From the NCBI RefSeq assembly GCF_001183545.1, contig NZ_KQ236688.1, positions 1,703,149 to 1,767,148 of the forward strand: 64,000 nucleotides of DNA, given 5' to 3'. Under the pieces are notes generated by a model. That model made no database searches. It saw only the letters and a program-made list of their open reading frames with translations, and had not been told where the DNA came from. The translations under genes and the position numbers were made by a program. Source of the stretch: Cellvibrio sp. pealriver (GTDB taxonomy: Bacteria > Pseudomonadota > Gammaproteobacteria > Pseudomonadales > Cellvibrionaceae). Below, one piece after another: positions 18,265-27,577 of the stretch (the stretch's first letter is position 1; each line of letters starts with the position of its first letter).

Positions 18265-18767
18265 TATCGTTGATCCTTATTGGGCAAAGCATAAAAACCG
18301 GAATACAACACAACCTCTTCTTTTATCTGCCCTATACAATGAGCTGGCGCATCGTCCGAATAAATAGCGCGAATTCTGAAACACATAAAATACGCCGGAT
18401 GTTTTACCGCAATCTCACCTGACTCAATTGCCATGAGCAGATGCTGCGCAATTTCCTCGCGATAAAAAACATCGCCACCTTCAAATAATCGCTCTGCACA
18501 AGAATTCATAAACAAAAGCTCATTCCAACGCGGGTTATGTGCCAAGTGTTGCAGCGCGCCCCAAAGCGATAGCTGTTCAGGCAAAGGACGAAAAGGAATC
18601 CACTCCGCTGGCAGGTTTGCCTCGTCTACCGTAAACCCCAGATCAAAACGTGGCGACATGCCCACACCACTGAAGAATCGCCAGGACGGGAAAAGTATTG
18701 GCAATAACAGTTTTATCATGTTGGTGATTTTCACAGCGAATGTTGCCTTCCTATCATTAGCGCCCAT
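18264..18767 (-). CDS. Conserved hypothetical protein paired with HTTM gene
   Basis: I do not recognise a named family. The 167-residue frame has a hydrophobic stretch near its N-terminus (MIKLLLPILFPSWRFFSGVG) and a soluble body ending in Asp-Gln-Arg. Start choice is uncertain: ATG at 18767, a GTG at 18734 preceded by AGGAAGG eleven bases away, or ATG at 18719 at the hydrophobic stretch. In related loci a small protein of this kind accompanies the HTTM protein, so the two probably act together at the membrane; this is inference. It lies eight bases after the LytTR gene. Confidence 0.65.
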   Translation of the reverse strand: MGANDRKATFAVKITNMIKLLLPILFPSWRFFSGVGMSPRFDLGFTVDEANLPAEWIPFRPLPEQLSLWGALQHLAHNPRWNELLFMNSCAERLFEGGDVFYREEIAQHLLMAIESGEIAVKHPAYFMCFRIRAIYSDDAPAHCIGQIKEEVVLYSGFYALPNKDQR

Positions 18768-18775
18768 TGCACTTT

Positions 18776-19645
18776 TTATAAACTCAGCACGTTTTTAAAG
18801 CTATCACGATAACGCCGCGACAATATCAACGTGTTTCCTGCCTTCAGGGTAATTTCATGATCCCCCGAATCCAAAGGTTGTACCTCTTGGATTTGATGCA
18901 AGTTGACAATACTCGAACGATGGATTCGAACAAAATCAGCAGGCAATAATTTTTCCAATTTATCCATGGTAATCCGCATAGGATAAACACTGCCCCGCAC
19001 ATGCAGGTTGGCATAATTGCCAGATGCCTCAACCCATTCAATGTCCGCTGTTTTGATCAAAAATTCACGCCCCAGTTTTTTAATTAACAGCATCTCCGGA
19101 CTTTTCTCTGGCTCTGTTTGTTCTGTGTCTGATTCTGCCATCAAATAACTTGCTTCACCTTGTAAACGGCGATAGATCAAGCGGAAACCAAAAATCAGTA
19201 ACAATAAGGTCAAATAGGTTTGCGCATCTTTTCGATACTCGTATAACAACTCAGACGCAATGTTGCCGAAATAGTATTGTTCACCCATCAACCAATAACA
19301 GACGTGGCGAATGCCCACCATGCCGGCAACATGCGATAGTGAGAACGGCAACGTCAGTATTAAATGAGCCCCTATACACCCCTTCAATGACAGACTGGCT
19401 AACCAACGGTCGTGAATGTAAATCCCTACAGGCACTAACAACAAAATCATCACCGCGCTGGAAAGCTCCCAGGAAAGAGGTTCCCAAAAAGGAATTTGAT
19501 GCCCTCCTCGTGTCATTTCCATTAATTTCGTTGTGGCTAATACCAACGCATTACTACCAAACCAACCGATTAATAACATCCAACCCCATAACACAGGGTG
19601 CGCTAAAAAGTGTTGTTGGTAGCGTGCAGATAATTCGTTAGTCAT
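18776..19645 (-). CDS. Membrane-anchored LytTR transcriptional regulator
   Basis: A 289-residue protein with four predicted membrane helices in the first 160 residues and a C-terminal LytTR DNA-binding domain (about 185-289: FLIKTADIEWVEASGNYANLHV, LPADFVRIHRSSIVNL, LILSRRYRDSF). It has no receiver domain, so the sensor is the membrane region itself and no histidine kinase is needed. It heads an operon with the next two genes and is divergent from an acyltransferase gene across about 190 bases, which makes that interval the likely target. Confidence 0.88.
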   Translation of the reverse strand: MTNELSARYQQHFLAHPVLWGWMLLIGWFGSNALVLATTKLMEMTRGGHQIPFWEPLSWELSSAVMILLLVPVGIYIHDRWLASLSLKGCIGAHLILTLPFSLSHVAGMVGIRHVCYWLMGEQYYFGNIASELLYEYRKDAQTYLTLLLLIFGFRLIYRRLQGEASYLMAESDTEQTEPEKSPEMLLIKKLGREFLIKTADIEWVEASGNYANLHVRGSVYPMRITMDKLEKLLPADFVRIHRSSIVNLHQIQEVQPLDSGDHEITLKAGNTLILSRRYRDSFKNVLSL

Positions 19646-19838
19646 TACTCTCTCTTTTCCGGCACTTATCTTTACTGATTGATTAACTGATTGACCGATT
19701 GTTTGAATGATTAAACATTGCCGTCACAGCCTGCTGCCGCTTGTCACAAATTCATGTAGATCAATCACTTGTGCGATCACATCGCGTTACTGCCAATTAG
19801 CATAGCGGTTCAACGTGTATTGCAGGAAGTAAAACTTG

Positions 19839-21080
19839 ATGCCTGAAAAATCACCGACAACCCGATTAACACCTACTGTAACTAATCGCTTGCATGAATT
19901 GGATGGCTTGCGCGTGGCCGTATTCGGCTTACTGATTTTGTATCACACGGGCATGCTCTACGTAGCCGATTGGGGTTGGCATTATAAAAGCCAATATCAA
20001 AGTGAAGCCTTAGCGAATGTGATGCTCTGGTCAAACCAATGGCGAATGTCATTGTTATTTTTTATAAGCGGAGCTGCACTGGCGATATTTTTATCACGCC
20101 ATTTATCACCTGATAACAGCAAGCTTTTTGGTAGATCAGTCAGTAAACGCCTGGGCTACTTATTATTGCCATTATGCTTTGGCATGCTGGTGGTGGTCGT
20201 TCCGCAAGTTTATATAGAAGCCAAGTCCCAACACATCATGGAAGAACTGAATTATTGGCAATTCTGGTACGCCTATCTGGATCAACAAAGTGCCGAATTT
20301 GAGCAGCACAAAACCTTGGGTAGCATGCACCTCACGTGGAATCACCTGTGGTATTTACCCTATCTGATTGTTTATACCTTGATAATGGCAATGCTCTATC
20401 CACTACTAAGTAGCAAAGCTATGCAACCGGTATGGCGCTGGTTTTCTGCACGGATAACCTTAACAACGATTGTGTTGCTCCCTATCGCTGGTTTTTATCT
20501 CAACGGCGCACTGCTGTATGCCAATAACCCGGTTACCCACAATTTGGTAGAGGATTGGTTTAACCATGGCCGTTCATTTTTGAGTTTTGTCTTGGGTTTT
20601 GCTTTAGTGCAAATTCCCGCCCTTTGGCAAAGTATAAAAACAATCCGCTGGCATTTATTGATCATTGGATTATTAAGCTACAGCTACACGCTCTTTGCTT
20701 TTCATGGTGGCAAGTTAGTCAGTGGAATGTTAGGCGAAGGATTCATCGCACAGGAAGTGAACGGTCTATTGTGGAGCGCCAACAGCTGGCTTTGGATATT
20801 GTGTGTCACCGCTTGGGGGCAATACTGGTTCACCCACAGCCGCCCAATCATTCGCTATCTGAATTCAGGCATATTTTGTTTTTATATTCTGCACCAGACT
20901 TTGATCATCGTATTTGCTTACTGGCTAACCCCTCTCAAATTAGGTGGCTTTTTTGAACCAATGGCAGTGATTGTGTTGGTTGCACTGGGATGCTGGTGCC
21001 TGTTTGAACTTATCAAAAAAATACCCGGGTTACGGATAGTGTTTGGTATTAATCTCCGCGCCCTAAATAAGCCCGGATAG
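19839..21080 (+). CDS. Acyltransferase family 3 membrane protein
   Basis: A 413-residue multi-helix membrane protein with the acyltransferase-3 layout: ELDGLRVAVFGLLILYHTGM with the conserved Arg and His, LLFFISGAALAIF, a loop with HLTWNHLWYLPYL and a late FYILHQTLII. Such proteins, including OpgC, transfer acyl or succinyl groups onto exported glycans or lipids; the acceptor here is unknown. The ATG at 19839 follows AGGAAG by nine bases. It is divergent from the LytTR gene and overlaps the convergent NTF2-like gene by 32 bases at the 3' end. Confidence 0.85.
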   Translation: MPEKSPTTRLTPTVTNRLHELDGLRVAVFGLLILYHTGMLYVADWGWHYKSQYQSEALANVMLWSNQWRMSLLFFISGAALAIFLSRHLSPDNSKLFGRSVSKRLGYLLLPLCFGMLVVVVPQVYIEAKSQHIMEELNYWQFWYAYLDQQSAEFEQHKTLGSMHLTWNHLWYLPYLIVYTLIMAMLYPLLSSKAMQPVWRWFSARITLTTIVLLPIAGFYLNGALLYANNPVTHNLVEDWFNHGRSFLSFVLGFALVQIPALWQSIKTIRWHLLIIGLLSYSYTLFAFHGGKLVSGMLGEGFIAQEVNGLLWSANSWLWILCVTAWGQYWFTHSRPIIRYLNSGIFCFYILHQTLIIVFAYWLTPLKLGGFFEPMAVIVLVALGCWCLFELIKKIPGLRIVFGINLRALNKPG

Positions 21081-21387
21081 ATTCTATTTTTCCATCACCA
21101 TCAAATGTAACCACATCAACAACATACAAAATCTCTGTGCGGTCAACGGTAATGACCAGCTCGCCCGCGATCGCATTTGAGGACTCGTAGATGTTGTTGA
21201 TAACAATTTCAATCGTCTCCGCCGACTGGAAATTGAATTTTGTCTCAGCAACCGCCAACTTCTTACCTTGTACCGATATTTTCCAATCACGAAGTGAAAT
21301 GTTGTCAGAAAACATCGCAGAAACCGCATCTAAATCTTTGCGTGCATATGCACTCAGGTAAGCCGTGAATAGTGCTTTTAAATTCAA
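21049..21387 (-). CDS. NTF2-like/SnoaL-type small protein
   Basis: A 112-residue protein with the cone-fold pattern of the NTF2/SnoaL group (FTAYLSAYARKDLDAVSAMFSDNISLRDW at the start, IESIRAYLGRGD at the end). Members are enzymes or ligand-binding proteins; this one cannot be assigned further. The frame begins with TTG at 21387; no ATG or GTG lies upstream in frame, and the ribosome-binding site is poor (AGAGAGA). Eight copies of a heptamer lie 14 bases upstream of this start. Its 3' end overlaps the acyltransferase gene by 32 bases on the opposite strand. Confidence 0.7.
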   Translation of the reverse strand: MNLKALFTAYLSAYARKDLDAVSAMFSDNISLRDWKISVQGKKLAVAETKFNFQSAETIEIVINNIYESSNAIAGELVITVDRTEILYVVDVVTFDGDGKIESIRAYLGRGD

Positions 21388-21401
21388 TTCAAAATCTCTC
21401 T

Positions 21402-21457
21402 TTTCTTGTTTCTTGTTTCTTGTTTCTTGTTTCTTGTTTCTTGTTTCTTGTTTCTTG
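21402..21457. repeat. Eight-copy heptanucleotide tandem repeat (TTTCTTG)n
   Basis: Eight perfect copies of TTTCTTG run without a break, with a partial TTT continuing to 21460. On the minus strand this reads CAAGAAA and lies between the uvrB stop (21492) and the TTG start of the NTF2-like gene (21387). Perfect short tandem repeats of this kind change copy number by slippage and could alter promoter spacing or leader length of the downstream gene. Confidence 0.97.
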
Positions 21458-21491
21458 TTTATGCTGAAGCAACTAGGTGATTTTTCTATTG

Positions 21492-23504
21492 TTAAATCGC
21501 CTGCTTCTTCAACTTTTCAATCTCATCGCGCAGCTTGGCAGCCACTTCAAATTCCAGATCTTTTGCGGCCTGGAACATTTGTTTTTCCATAAGCTCGATG
21601 GTTTTCCAAATATCTTTCGGGTTGACCTCAACTTTATATTTACCACTGCGCTCAGCAATCGCCATGGCTTTGTTGCGAGCGCTGCGGCCACCGGCACCGG
21701 GGACAACCGAGCTTTCCATTATGTCGGTAATGTTTTTGTTGATGCCTTTGGGAACAATACCGTGCTGGGTGTTATGATCAATTTGTTTCTGGCGGCGACG
21801 GTCGGTTTCATCAATAGCGCGCCTCATGGAACCGGTAATATTATCGGCGTAGAGAATCGCTTTACCGCGCACGTTACGTGCAGCGCGGCCGATGGTTTGG
21901 ATGAGTGAACGGTCTGAACGCAAAAAGCCCTCTTTGTCCGCATCCAAAATGGCGACGAGTGACACTTCCGGCATATCCAAACCTTCACGCAGCAAGTTAA
22001 TGCCGACCAACACATCGAACTGCCCTAAACGTAAATCGCGAATAATTTCAACGCGTTCAACAGTATCAATATCCGAGTGCAAATAACGCACACGCACACC
22101 GTGTTCGCCCAGATATTCGGTTAAATCTTCTGCCATGCGTTTGGTGAGTACGGTAATCAACACGCGATCGCCCTGCTCTACGCGCAAACGAATTTCCGAA
22201 AGCACATCATCCACTTGTGTTGTCGCCGGGCGAATTTCAATTTCAGGATCGATCAAGCCCGTTGGACGTACAACCTGTTCAACCACTTGCCCCTGATTTT
22301 CTTCCTCGTATTTCCCGGGCGTGGCCGAGACCATAATCATTTGCGGGGCGATGCGCTCCCATTCATCAAAACGCATCGGGCGGTTATCCAACGCGGAAGG
22401 CAAACGGAAGCCGTATTCAACCAGCGTTTCTTTACGCGAACGGTCGCCTTTGTACATCGCACCGATTTGTGGAATGGTTACGTGACTTTCGTCGATAACC
22501 AGTAGCGCTTCAGGAGGCAAATAATCAAATAATGTCGGCGGTGCCTCGCCTGGGTTCCGCCCCGACAAATAGCGCGAATAGTTTTCAATGCCGTTGCAAT
22601 AACCCAATTCCTGCATCATTTCCAAATCAAAACGCGTGCGCTGTTCCAAACGCTGCGCTTCAACCAGTTTGTTGTTTTCGCGCAAATATTCCAAACGCTC
22701 GCGCAATTCTTCTTTGATATTTTCAATCGCCTCCAGAATTTGCTCGCGCGGCGTTACATAGTGGGATTTTGGATAAATGGTAAATCGAGGAACCTTATAA
22801 AGCACTTCGCCGGTAAGCGGATCAAAAATCGAAATTTGTTCAACTTCATCGTCAAACAATTCAATACGCACCGCTTCAATATCAGAATCGGCCGGATACA
22901 CATCTATCACTTCTCCACGCACGCGGTAAGTCGCACGCGCAAAATCCATATCGTTGCGCGTGTATTGCAACTCGGCAAGGCGGCGCAAAATTTGGCGCTG
23001 GTCAATTTTTTCGCCGCGCACAATATGCAGCAACATTTTCATGTAGGCATCGGGATCGCCCAAACCGTAAATCGCTGATACAGAAGCAATAATAATCGCG
23101 TCTTTACGCTCCAATAATGCTTTGGTGGCGGATAAGCGCATTTGCTCGATGTGCTCGTTTACCGCGGAATCTTTTTCAATAAATGTATCCGATGAAGGCA
23201 CATAGGCTTCCGGCTGGTAGTAGTCATAGTAGGAAACAAAATATTCCACGGCATTGTTCGGGAAAAACTCTTTGAATTCCCCGTAGAGCTGAGCGGCAAG
23301 CGTTTTGTTGTGCGCCATGATCAGTGTGGGGCGCTGCACTTGTGCGATCACATTGGCAATAGTGAATGTCTTACCCGAACCAGTAACCCCCAACAAAGTC
23401 TGATGCGCAAGGCCAGCTTCTATACCCTGCACAAGCCCCGCAATAGCAGTAGGTTGATCGCCCGCAGGCGCAAATTCACTGTCGACTACAAATTGTTTGG
23501 ACAT
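21492..23504 (-). CDS. uvrB: Excinuclease ABC subunit B
   Basis: A 670-residue UvrB, the damage-verifying helicase-like subunit of nucleotide excision repair. Visible are the Walker A GVTGSGKT (about 39-46), the [12 protein letters not shown] beta-hairpin region, LLVIDESH (Walker B), the motif VI block QTIGRAARN and a C-terminal UVR coiled coil ([20 protein letters not shown]) that binds UvrC. Length matches the family. It is a single gene here; uvrA and uvrC are not in the window. Confidence 0.98.
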   Translation of the reverse strand: MSKQFVVDSEFAPAGDQPTAIAGLVQGIEAGLAHQTLLGVTGSGKTFTIANVIAQVQRPTLIMAHNKTLAAQLYGEFKEFFPNNAVEYFVSYYDYYQPEAYVPSSDTFIEKDSAVNEHIEQMRLSATKALLERKDAIIIASVSAIYGLGDPDAYMKMLLHIVRGEKIDQRQILRRLAELQYTRNDMDFARATYRVRGEVIDVYPADSDIEAVRIELFDDEVEQISIFDPLTGEVLYKVPRFTIYPKSHYVTPREQILEAIENIKEELRERLEYLRENNKLVEAQRLEQRTRFDLEMMQELGYCNGIENYSRYLSGRNPGEAPPTLFDYLPPEALLVIDESHVTIPQIGAMYKGDRSRKETLVEYGFRLPSALDNRPMRFDEWERIAPQMIMVSATPGKYEEENQGQVVEQVVRPTGLIDPEIEIRPATTQVDDVLSEIRLRVEQGDRVLITVLTKRMAEDLTEYLGEHGVRVRYLHSDIDTVERVEIIRDLRLGQFDVLVGINLLREGLDMPEVSLVAILDADKEGFLRSDRSLIQTIGRAARNVRGKAILYADNITGSMRRAIDETDRRRQKQIDHNTQHGIVPKGINKNITDIMESSVVPGAGGRSARNKAMAIAERSGKYKVEVNPKDIWKTIELMEKQMFQAAKDLEFEVAAKLRDEIEKLKKQAI

Positions 23505-23595
23505 AGAGGCTCAATAGTGTGCTGAAAAGCGTGATTGTAGCGAAATACTGGTTAGACTAGAAAACCAAGTAGAGGTTTGCAGCCTAATCCCCAAC

Positions 23596-23614
23596 ACTGA
23601 CAATGCCTGTCAGT
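23596..23614 (+). promoter_or_regulatory. Inverted repeat just upstream of fumC
   Basis: ACTGACA and TGTCAGT, separated by five bases, lie a few bases before the AAAGGAG ribosome-binding site of fumC. It may be an operator or an RNA hairpin affecting translation; nothing more can be said from sequence. Confidence 0.4.
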
Positions 23615-23631
23615 AGCCAAAGGAGATCCCT

Positions 23632-25008
23632 ATGAACGAGTTTCGCATCGAACACGACAGTATGGGCGAGGTTCAAGTACCCAAAAACGCCCTCTATGGT
23701 GCCCAAACCCAGCGCGCACTCAACAACTTCGCTATTAGCAGCCTTACACTGCCCCCGCGCTTTATCCAAGCGGTTGTGCAGATTAAAAAAGCCGCTGCCA
23801 TCACAAATCAACAATTGGGCTTACTCGACAGCGATCTGGCATGGGCGATCGTCAGTGCATGTGACTCTATTTTGGCTGGCCACTACACCAATCAGTTCCC
23901 CATCGATGTATTCCAGACTGGCTCAGGCACCAGCACCAATATGAACGTGAATGAGGTGATCGCCCATATCGCCAGCGACCTTGCGGGGCAACCAGTACAT
24001 GCCAATGATCTGGTCAACATGAGCCAGAGCTCCAATGACACCATCCCCAGTGCCATTCACGTCAGCGCAGCCCTGGCACTCAAGCAACAACTCTTTCCCG
24101 CGCTGGAAGAACTTCACACCAGTATGCTCGGCAAAGCCGAGGCTTTGGCCGATGTTGTAAAAACCGGCCGCACCCATTTAATGGATGCTATGCCGCTCAC
24201 CTTTGGACAAGAAATTAACGGCTGGGCCAGCCAGATCGAAAGCAACTATGTACGTTTGCAAATGCTGTTGCCGCAATTATTGCGTTTGGCACAAGGTGGT
24301 ACGGCAGTAGGTACTGGGATTAATGCACATCCGGAGTTTGCAGAAACCTTTGCAAACCATTTAGGTGAAGCAACCGGATTGGCATTTACTACCGCCGATA
24401 ATTTTTTTGCGCACATGAGTTCGCAAGACACGGCGGTCGCTATCTCCGGCCAACTGAAAACACTCGCCACCAGCTTAATGAAAATCGCCAACGATTTACG
24501 CTGGATGAATTCCGGCCCACTTGCAGGCTTAGCGGAAATCAGCTTACAACCACTACAACCTGGCTCATCGATTATGCCGGGAAAAGTGAATCCGGTAATT
24601 CCAGAGGCAGTGTGCATGGCCTGCGCGCAAGTGATGGGGAACGATGTCAGCATTGGCATTGCAGGGCAATCCGGCAACTTTCAATTGAATGTGATGTTGC
24701 CATTAATCGCCTATAACCTTTTGCAGTCGATTGAATTGCTGAGCAACGCCAGCAACGAACTTGCCGATAAAACCATCGCCACCTTTAGCGTCAACATGCT
24801 GAATGTGCAAAGAAGCCTCGCGCAAAATCCGATTTTAGTCACTGCGCTCAATCCCATCATTGGTTACGAAAAAGCAGCGGTCATCGCCAAAAAAGCTTAC
24901 AAAGAAGGCCGGGCAATTATTGATGTCGCACAAGAAGAAACCGATTTAACCCGTGAGGAATTGGAAGCGCTATTGAATCCGGAAAAATTAACGCGCGGCG
25001 GTTTTTAA
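23632..25008 (+). CDS. fumC: Class II fumarate hydratase
   Basis: A 458-residue member of the fumarase/aspartase superfamily, converting fumarate to L-malate in the TCA cycle without an iron-sulfur cluster. Family blocks seen: GSGTSTNMNVNEV, SSNDTIPSAIHV, TGRTHLMDAMPLTFGQE and the signature GSSIMPGKVNPVIPE on the catalytic loop. An AAAGGAG site precedes the ATG. The gene stands apart from the sdh/suc cluster near 36-49 kb, whose pathway it completes. Confidence 0.97.
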   Translation: MNEFRIEHDSMGEVQVPKNALYGAQTQRALNNFAISSLTLPPRFIQAVVQIKKAAAITNQQLGLLDSDLAWAIVSACDSILAGHYTNQFPIDVFQTGSGTSTNMNVNEVIAHIASDLAGQPVHANDLVNMSQSSNDTIPSAIHVSAALALKQQLFPALEELHTSMLGKAEALADVVKTGRTHLMDAMPLTFGQEINGWASQIESNYVRLQMLLPQLLRLAQGGTAVGTGINAHPEFAETFANHLGEATGLAFTTADNFFAHMSSQDTAVAISGQLKTLATSLMKIANDLRWMNSGPLAGLAEISLQPLQPGSSIMPGKVNPVIPEAVCMACAQVMGNDVSIGIAGQSGNFQLNVMLPLIAYNLLQSIELLSNASNELADKTIATFSVNMLNVQRSLAQNPILVTALNPIIGYEKAAVIAKKAYKEGRAIIDVAQEETDLTREELEALLNPEKLTRGGF

Positions 25009-25086
25009 ATCCGGTTTTTTAAACCCAGGTTGTAACAATCTTTGGGTTGCGGCATCTACACAGCAAATACCCTGTAAGGTGCCGCC

Positions 25087-25701
25087 ATGTTTGCTACTAG
25101 TTTTGTCGATAAATGTATTTATAAATTCATCTACCCGTTGAGTGCTCCGGCAAGCAACCTCGCCTCCCTGCTCTTACGTCTCTACTTGGCTCCCATTTTT
25201 TGGATGGCGGGCATGAGTAAATTCAATTCGTTCGAGAGCACCGTCGAATGGTTTGGCAATAGCGAATGGGGTTTAGGCTTACCTTTGCCGTGGCTGATGG
25301 CATTTCTAGCAACAGCAACAGAACTCGTTGGTGCCGTACTACTGGCGCTGGGGTTATTCACCCGCCTGATATCCATTCCACTGATCATTACCATGTTGGT
25401 CGCGATTATCAGCGTGCACTGGGAAAATGGCTGGCAAGCAATTGCCGATGCAAATGCACCTTTTGCCACCCAACAGGTATTGGATGCATCGGAAAAGCTG
25501 GAGCGTGCACGCAACATTTTGCAAGAGCATGGCAATTACGAATGGCTAACGGCCAGTGGAAAATTCGTCATCCTCAACAATGGAATTGAATTTGCGGCAA
25601 CCTACTTGATTATGCTGCTCGCATTAGTCGGGCTGGGCGCTGGCAAGTATCACAGCATGGATTATTGGTTAGTGAGGAGATTCTCTACCGCCAAGCACTA
25701 A
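25087..25701 (+). CDS. DoxX-family membrane protein
   Basis: A 204-residue protein with about four hydrophobic helices and the DoxX pattern (LLLRLYLAPIFWMAGMSKF, ELVGAVLLALGLFTRLISIPLI). A soluble insert of about 60 residues (DANAPFATQQVLDASEKLERARNIL as seen between helices three and four) is longer than in minimal members. The family is linked with redox or sulfur-related membrane complexes, but no activity can be assigned. It lies 78 bases after fumC on the same strand and upstream of an ECF sigma operon. Confidence 0.85.
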   Translation: MFATSFVDKCIYKFIYPLSAPASNLASLLLRLYLAPIFWMAGMSKFNSFESTVEWFGNSEWGLGLPLPWLMAFLATATELVGAVLLALGLFTRLISIPLIITMLVAIISVHWENGWQAIADANAPFATQQVLDASEKLERARNILQEHGNYEWLTASGKFVILNNGIEFAATYLIMLLALVGLGAGKYHSMDYWLVRRFSTAKH

Positions 25702-25706
25702 TTCAC

Positions 25707-25766
25707 GCTTCATGAATGCACCTTTCATAAGTGCGCCCTTCATGAATGCGTCCTTTATGAATGTAC
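25707..25766. repeat. Four degenerate 15-bp tandem repeats
   Basis: Four adjoining 15-bp units begin at 25707, 25722, 25737 and 25752, with consensus CCTTCATGAATGCGC; two keep the palindromic core TTCATGAA. They are followed by two copies of ATCAACTCATGC (25768 and 25788). The array sits between doxX and the sigma-factor gene. Confidence 0.8.
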
Positions 25767-25861
25767 AATCAACTCATGCATAAACCATCAACTCATGCCA
25801 TCAACAATGCTAAGCTTGCAAGCAGTTATTTCATCTCCACTTGAGTGTTACGCACAATTCT

Positions 25862-26470
25862 ATGGATGAATCCCTGCTAGTCACGCAACTTATTGCGGGC
25901 GACGATAAAGCGTTTCGTTATGTGATCGGGCAATACCAAACGCTCATGCTGAGTATTGCCCGCGCAATTGTGGGCGATGTCTTTGCCGATGAAGTGGTGC
26001 AGGAGTCATGGGTATCTGTTTATAAAAATATTGCTGGCTTTGAACGGCGTGCGTCACTTAAAACCTGGCTCTTGACAATTGTCAGCAATAAAGCCAAAGC
26101 ACGTTTGCGTAAAGAATCGCGCATGGTGTCGCTAGAACAATTGGATGGTGAAACACCCGGCAGTTATTTGGATAGTGCTAATTTTAAACGTGACGGGCAC
26201 TGGCAAAACCCGGTTAGCCACTGGAATAACGAATCGCCCGAGGCTTTATTGGAAGAAAAACAGCTGCAGGCCTGCATCGCAAAAACATTACTGCTTTTAC
26301 CTCCTACACAAAAAGCGGCGTTTATTTTGCGCGATATAGAACAACACTCTTTTGATGAAATTTGTAGTCTGCTGGATGTAAGTGCAGCGAATGTTCGTGT
26401 GTTGGTGCATCGCGCACGCCTGACCCTTATGCAAGTGATTGATCGTTATCAGGAGACTGGCTCATGTTAA
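25862..26470 (+). CDS. ECF-family RNA polymerase sigma factor
   Basis: A 202-residue sigma-70 family protein with region 2 (FRYVIGQYQTLMLSIARAIVGD, DEVVQESWVSVYKNI) and region 4 (LLPPTQKAAFILRDIEQHSFDEICSLLDV, ANVRVLVHRARLTLM), and no region 1 or 3, so it is an extracytoplasmic-function sigma factor. A TTG seven codons upstream is also possible; neither start has a strong ribosome-binding site. The 3' end overlaps an anti-sigma gene by seven bases, the typical arrangement. Regulated genes are unknown; doxX and the TauE/SafE gene flank it. Confidence 0.92.
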   Translation: MDESLLVTQLIAGDDKAFRYVIGQYQTLMLSIARAIVGDVFADEVVQESWVSVYKNIAGFERRASLKTWLLTIVSNKAKARLRKESRMVSLEQLDGETPGSYLDSANFKRDGHWQNPVSHWNNESPEALLEEKQLQACIAKTLLLLPPTQKAAFILRDIEQHSFDEICSLLDVSAANVRVLVHRARLTLMQVIDRYQETGSC

Positions 26471-26709
26471 GTTGCAAACAAGTCGCCACGCTCGCAAGCC
26501 AATATCTGGATCATGATGTTAGCACTCCATTAAAGTGGCGAATTCGCATGCACCTGATGATGTGCGCTAATTGCCGCCGCTTTATTCGCCATCTACAAAT
26601 AACCCAAACAGTAACCAAGAATATTAAGGTGGATGAACAAACCCCTGACAGTGAAAAAATCTGGCAAGAGCTACAACAAAAAATCAGACAGGAATCAAAA
26701 CAGGATTAA
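26464..26709 (+). CDS. Zinc-finger anti-sigma factor
   Basis: An 81-residue protein with the ZAS zinc pattern: Cys4 and His30-x3-Cys34-x2-Cys37 (MHLMMCANC). Such proteins bind and silence their cognate ECF sigma factor, sometimes responding to redox change at the cysteines. It lacks a membrane helix, so it is a soluble cytoplasmic form. It overlaps the end of the sigma gene, supporting cotranslation and a matched pair. Confidence 0.85.
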   Translation: MLSCKQVATLASQYLDHDVSTPLKWRIRMHLMMCANCRRFIRHLQITQTVTKNIKVDEQTPDSEKIWQELQQKIRQESKQD

Positions 26710-26718
26710 AAAAATATA

Positions 26719-27477
26719 ATGGAATTCGCATGGGAAATACTGTTGTTTTTATTCTTTGCAGCCGCAGTTGCCGGCTTTATGGACACGCTTGCAGGCGGCG
26801 GCGGTTTGATTACCATCCCTGCACTGGTTGTATCTGGAGTCCCGCCATTGGCCGCGCTGGGCACTAATAAATTCCAAAGTAGCTTTGGTTCTGGCACATC
26901 GAGTTTTTTATTATTTAAACGTAAAAAAATTCACTGGGCGGAAATGCGCCCCATGATGATTGCTGCATTTATCGGTTCGGCGATTGGAACACTGATCGTG
27001 CAATTTATCGATACTCATGTATTGGGATTTGTAATTCCACTCGTGCTGATCATTATCGCCGTGTATTTTATTGCTGCACCCTATTTAAAGCTGGATTCCG
27101 GGCAACCCAGAATATCTAACGCGCTTTATCAAAAAACGGTCATTCCTGCCATTGGGGTTTACGATGGTATGTTTGGCCCTGGTACTGGCTCTTTTCTGGC
27201 ACTGGCAGGGGTTAGCTTACGCGGCTTGGAATTGATCAAAGCAACAGCCATGGCGAAACCACTTAATTTCGCCACCAATATTGCATCACTGATTGTTTTT
27301 ATTTTAGCGGACCAGGTTATGTGGATGGCCGGTTTTGCCATGATTGTTGGGCAAATACTTGGAGCCTGGATGGGATCACACTATCTCTTTAGAGTGAATC
27401 CGAAAGTGTTGCGTCTACTCATAGTGACAATATGTTTTATTATGCTCGGCAATTATTTTTATAAAACCCTGTTGTAA
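26719..27477 (+). CDS. TauE/SafE-family anion permease
   Basis: A 252-residue membrane protein with about eight helices. FMDTLAGGGGLITIPALVVSGVPP and ALGTNKFQSSFGS are the first repeat block of the TauE/SafE family, and GVYDGMFGPGTGSFLA begins the second. Members export sulfite, sulfoacetate and similar organosulfur anions; the substrate here is not known. It starts nine bases after the anti-sigma gene, so it may belong to the same transcription unit. Confidence 0.9.
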   Translation: MEFAWEILLFLFFAAAVAGFMDTLAGGGGLITIPALVVSGVPPLAALGTNKFQSSFGSGTSSFLLFKRKKIHWAEMRPMMIAAFIGSAIGTLIVQFIDTHVLGFVIPLVLIIIAVYFIAAPYLKLDSGQPRISNALYQKTVIPAIGVYDGMFGPGTGSFLALAGVSLRGLELIKATAMAKPLNFATNIASLIVFILADQVMWMAGFAMIVGQILGAWMGSHYLFRVNPKVLRLLIVTICFIMLGNYFYKTLL

Positions 27478-27577
27478 AACTTTGTTGTAAAACCCTGCTG
27501 CAAAGCACGGCATGAAACCCAAGCACACTTTTAATTAAAAAATCGAAACAAAAGTAACGAAAATTCAATACGAGTAC

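Noticed and set aside
27478..27577. Repeated TTGTAAAAC words after the TauE/SafE gene
   Set aside because: Only two short copies in AT-rich sequence; no structure beyond chance.
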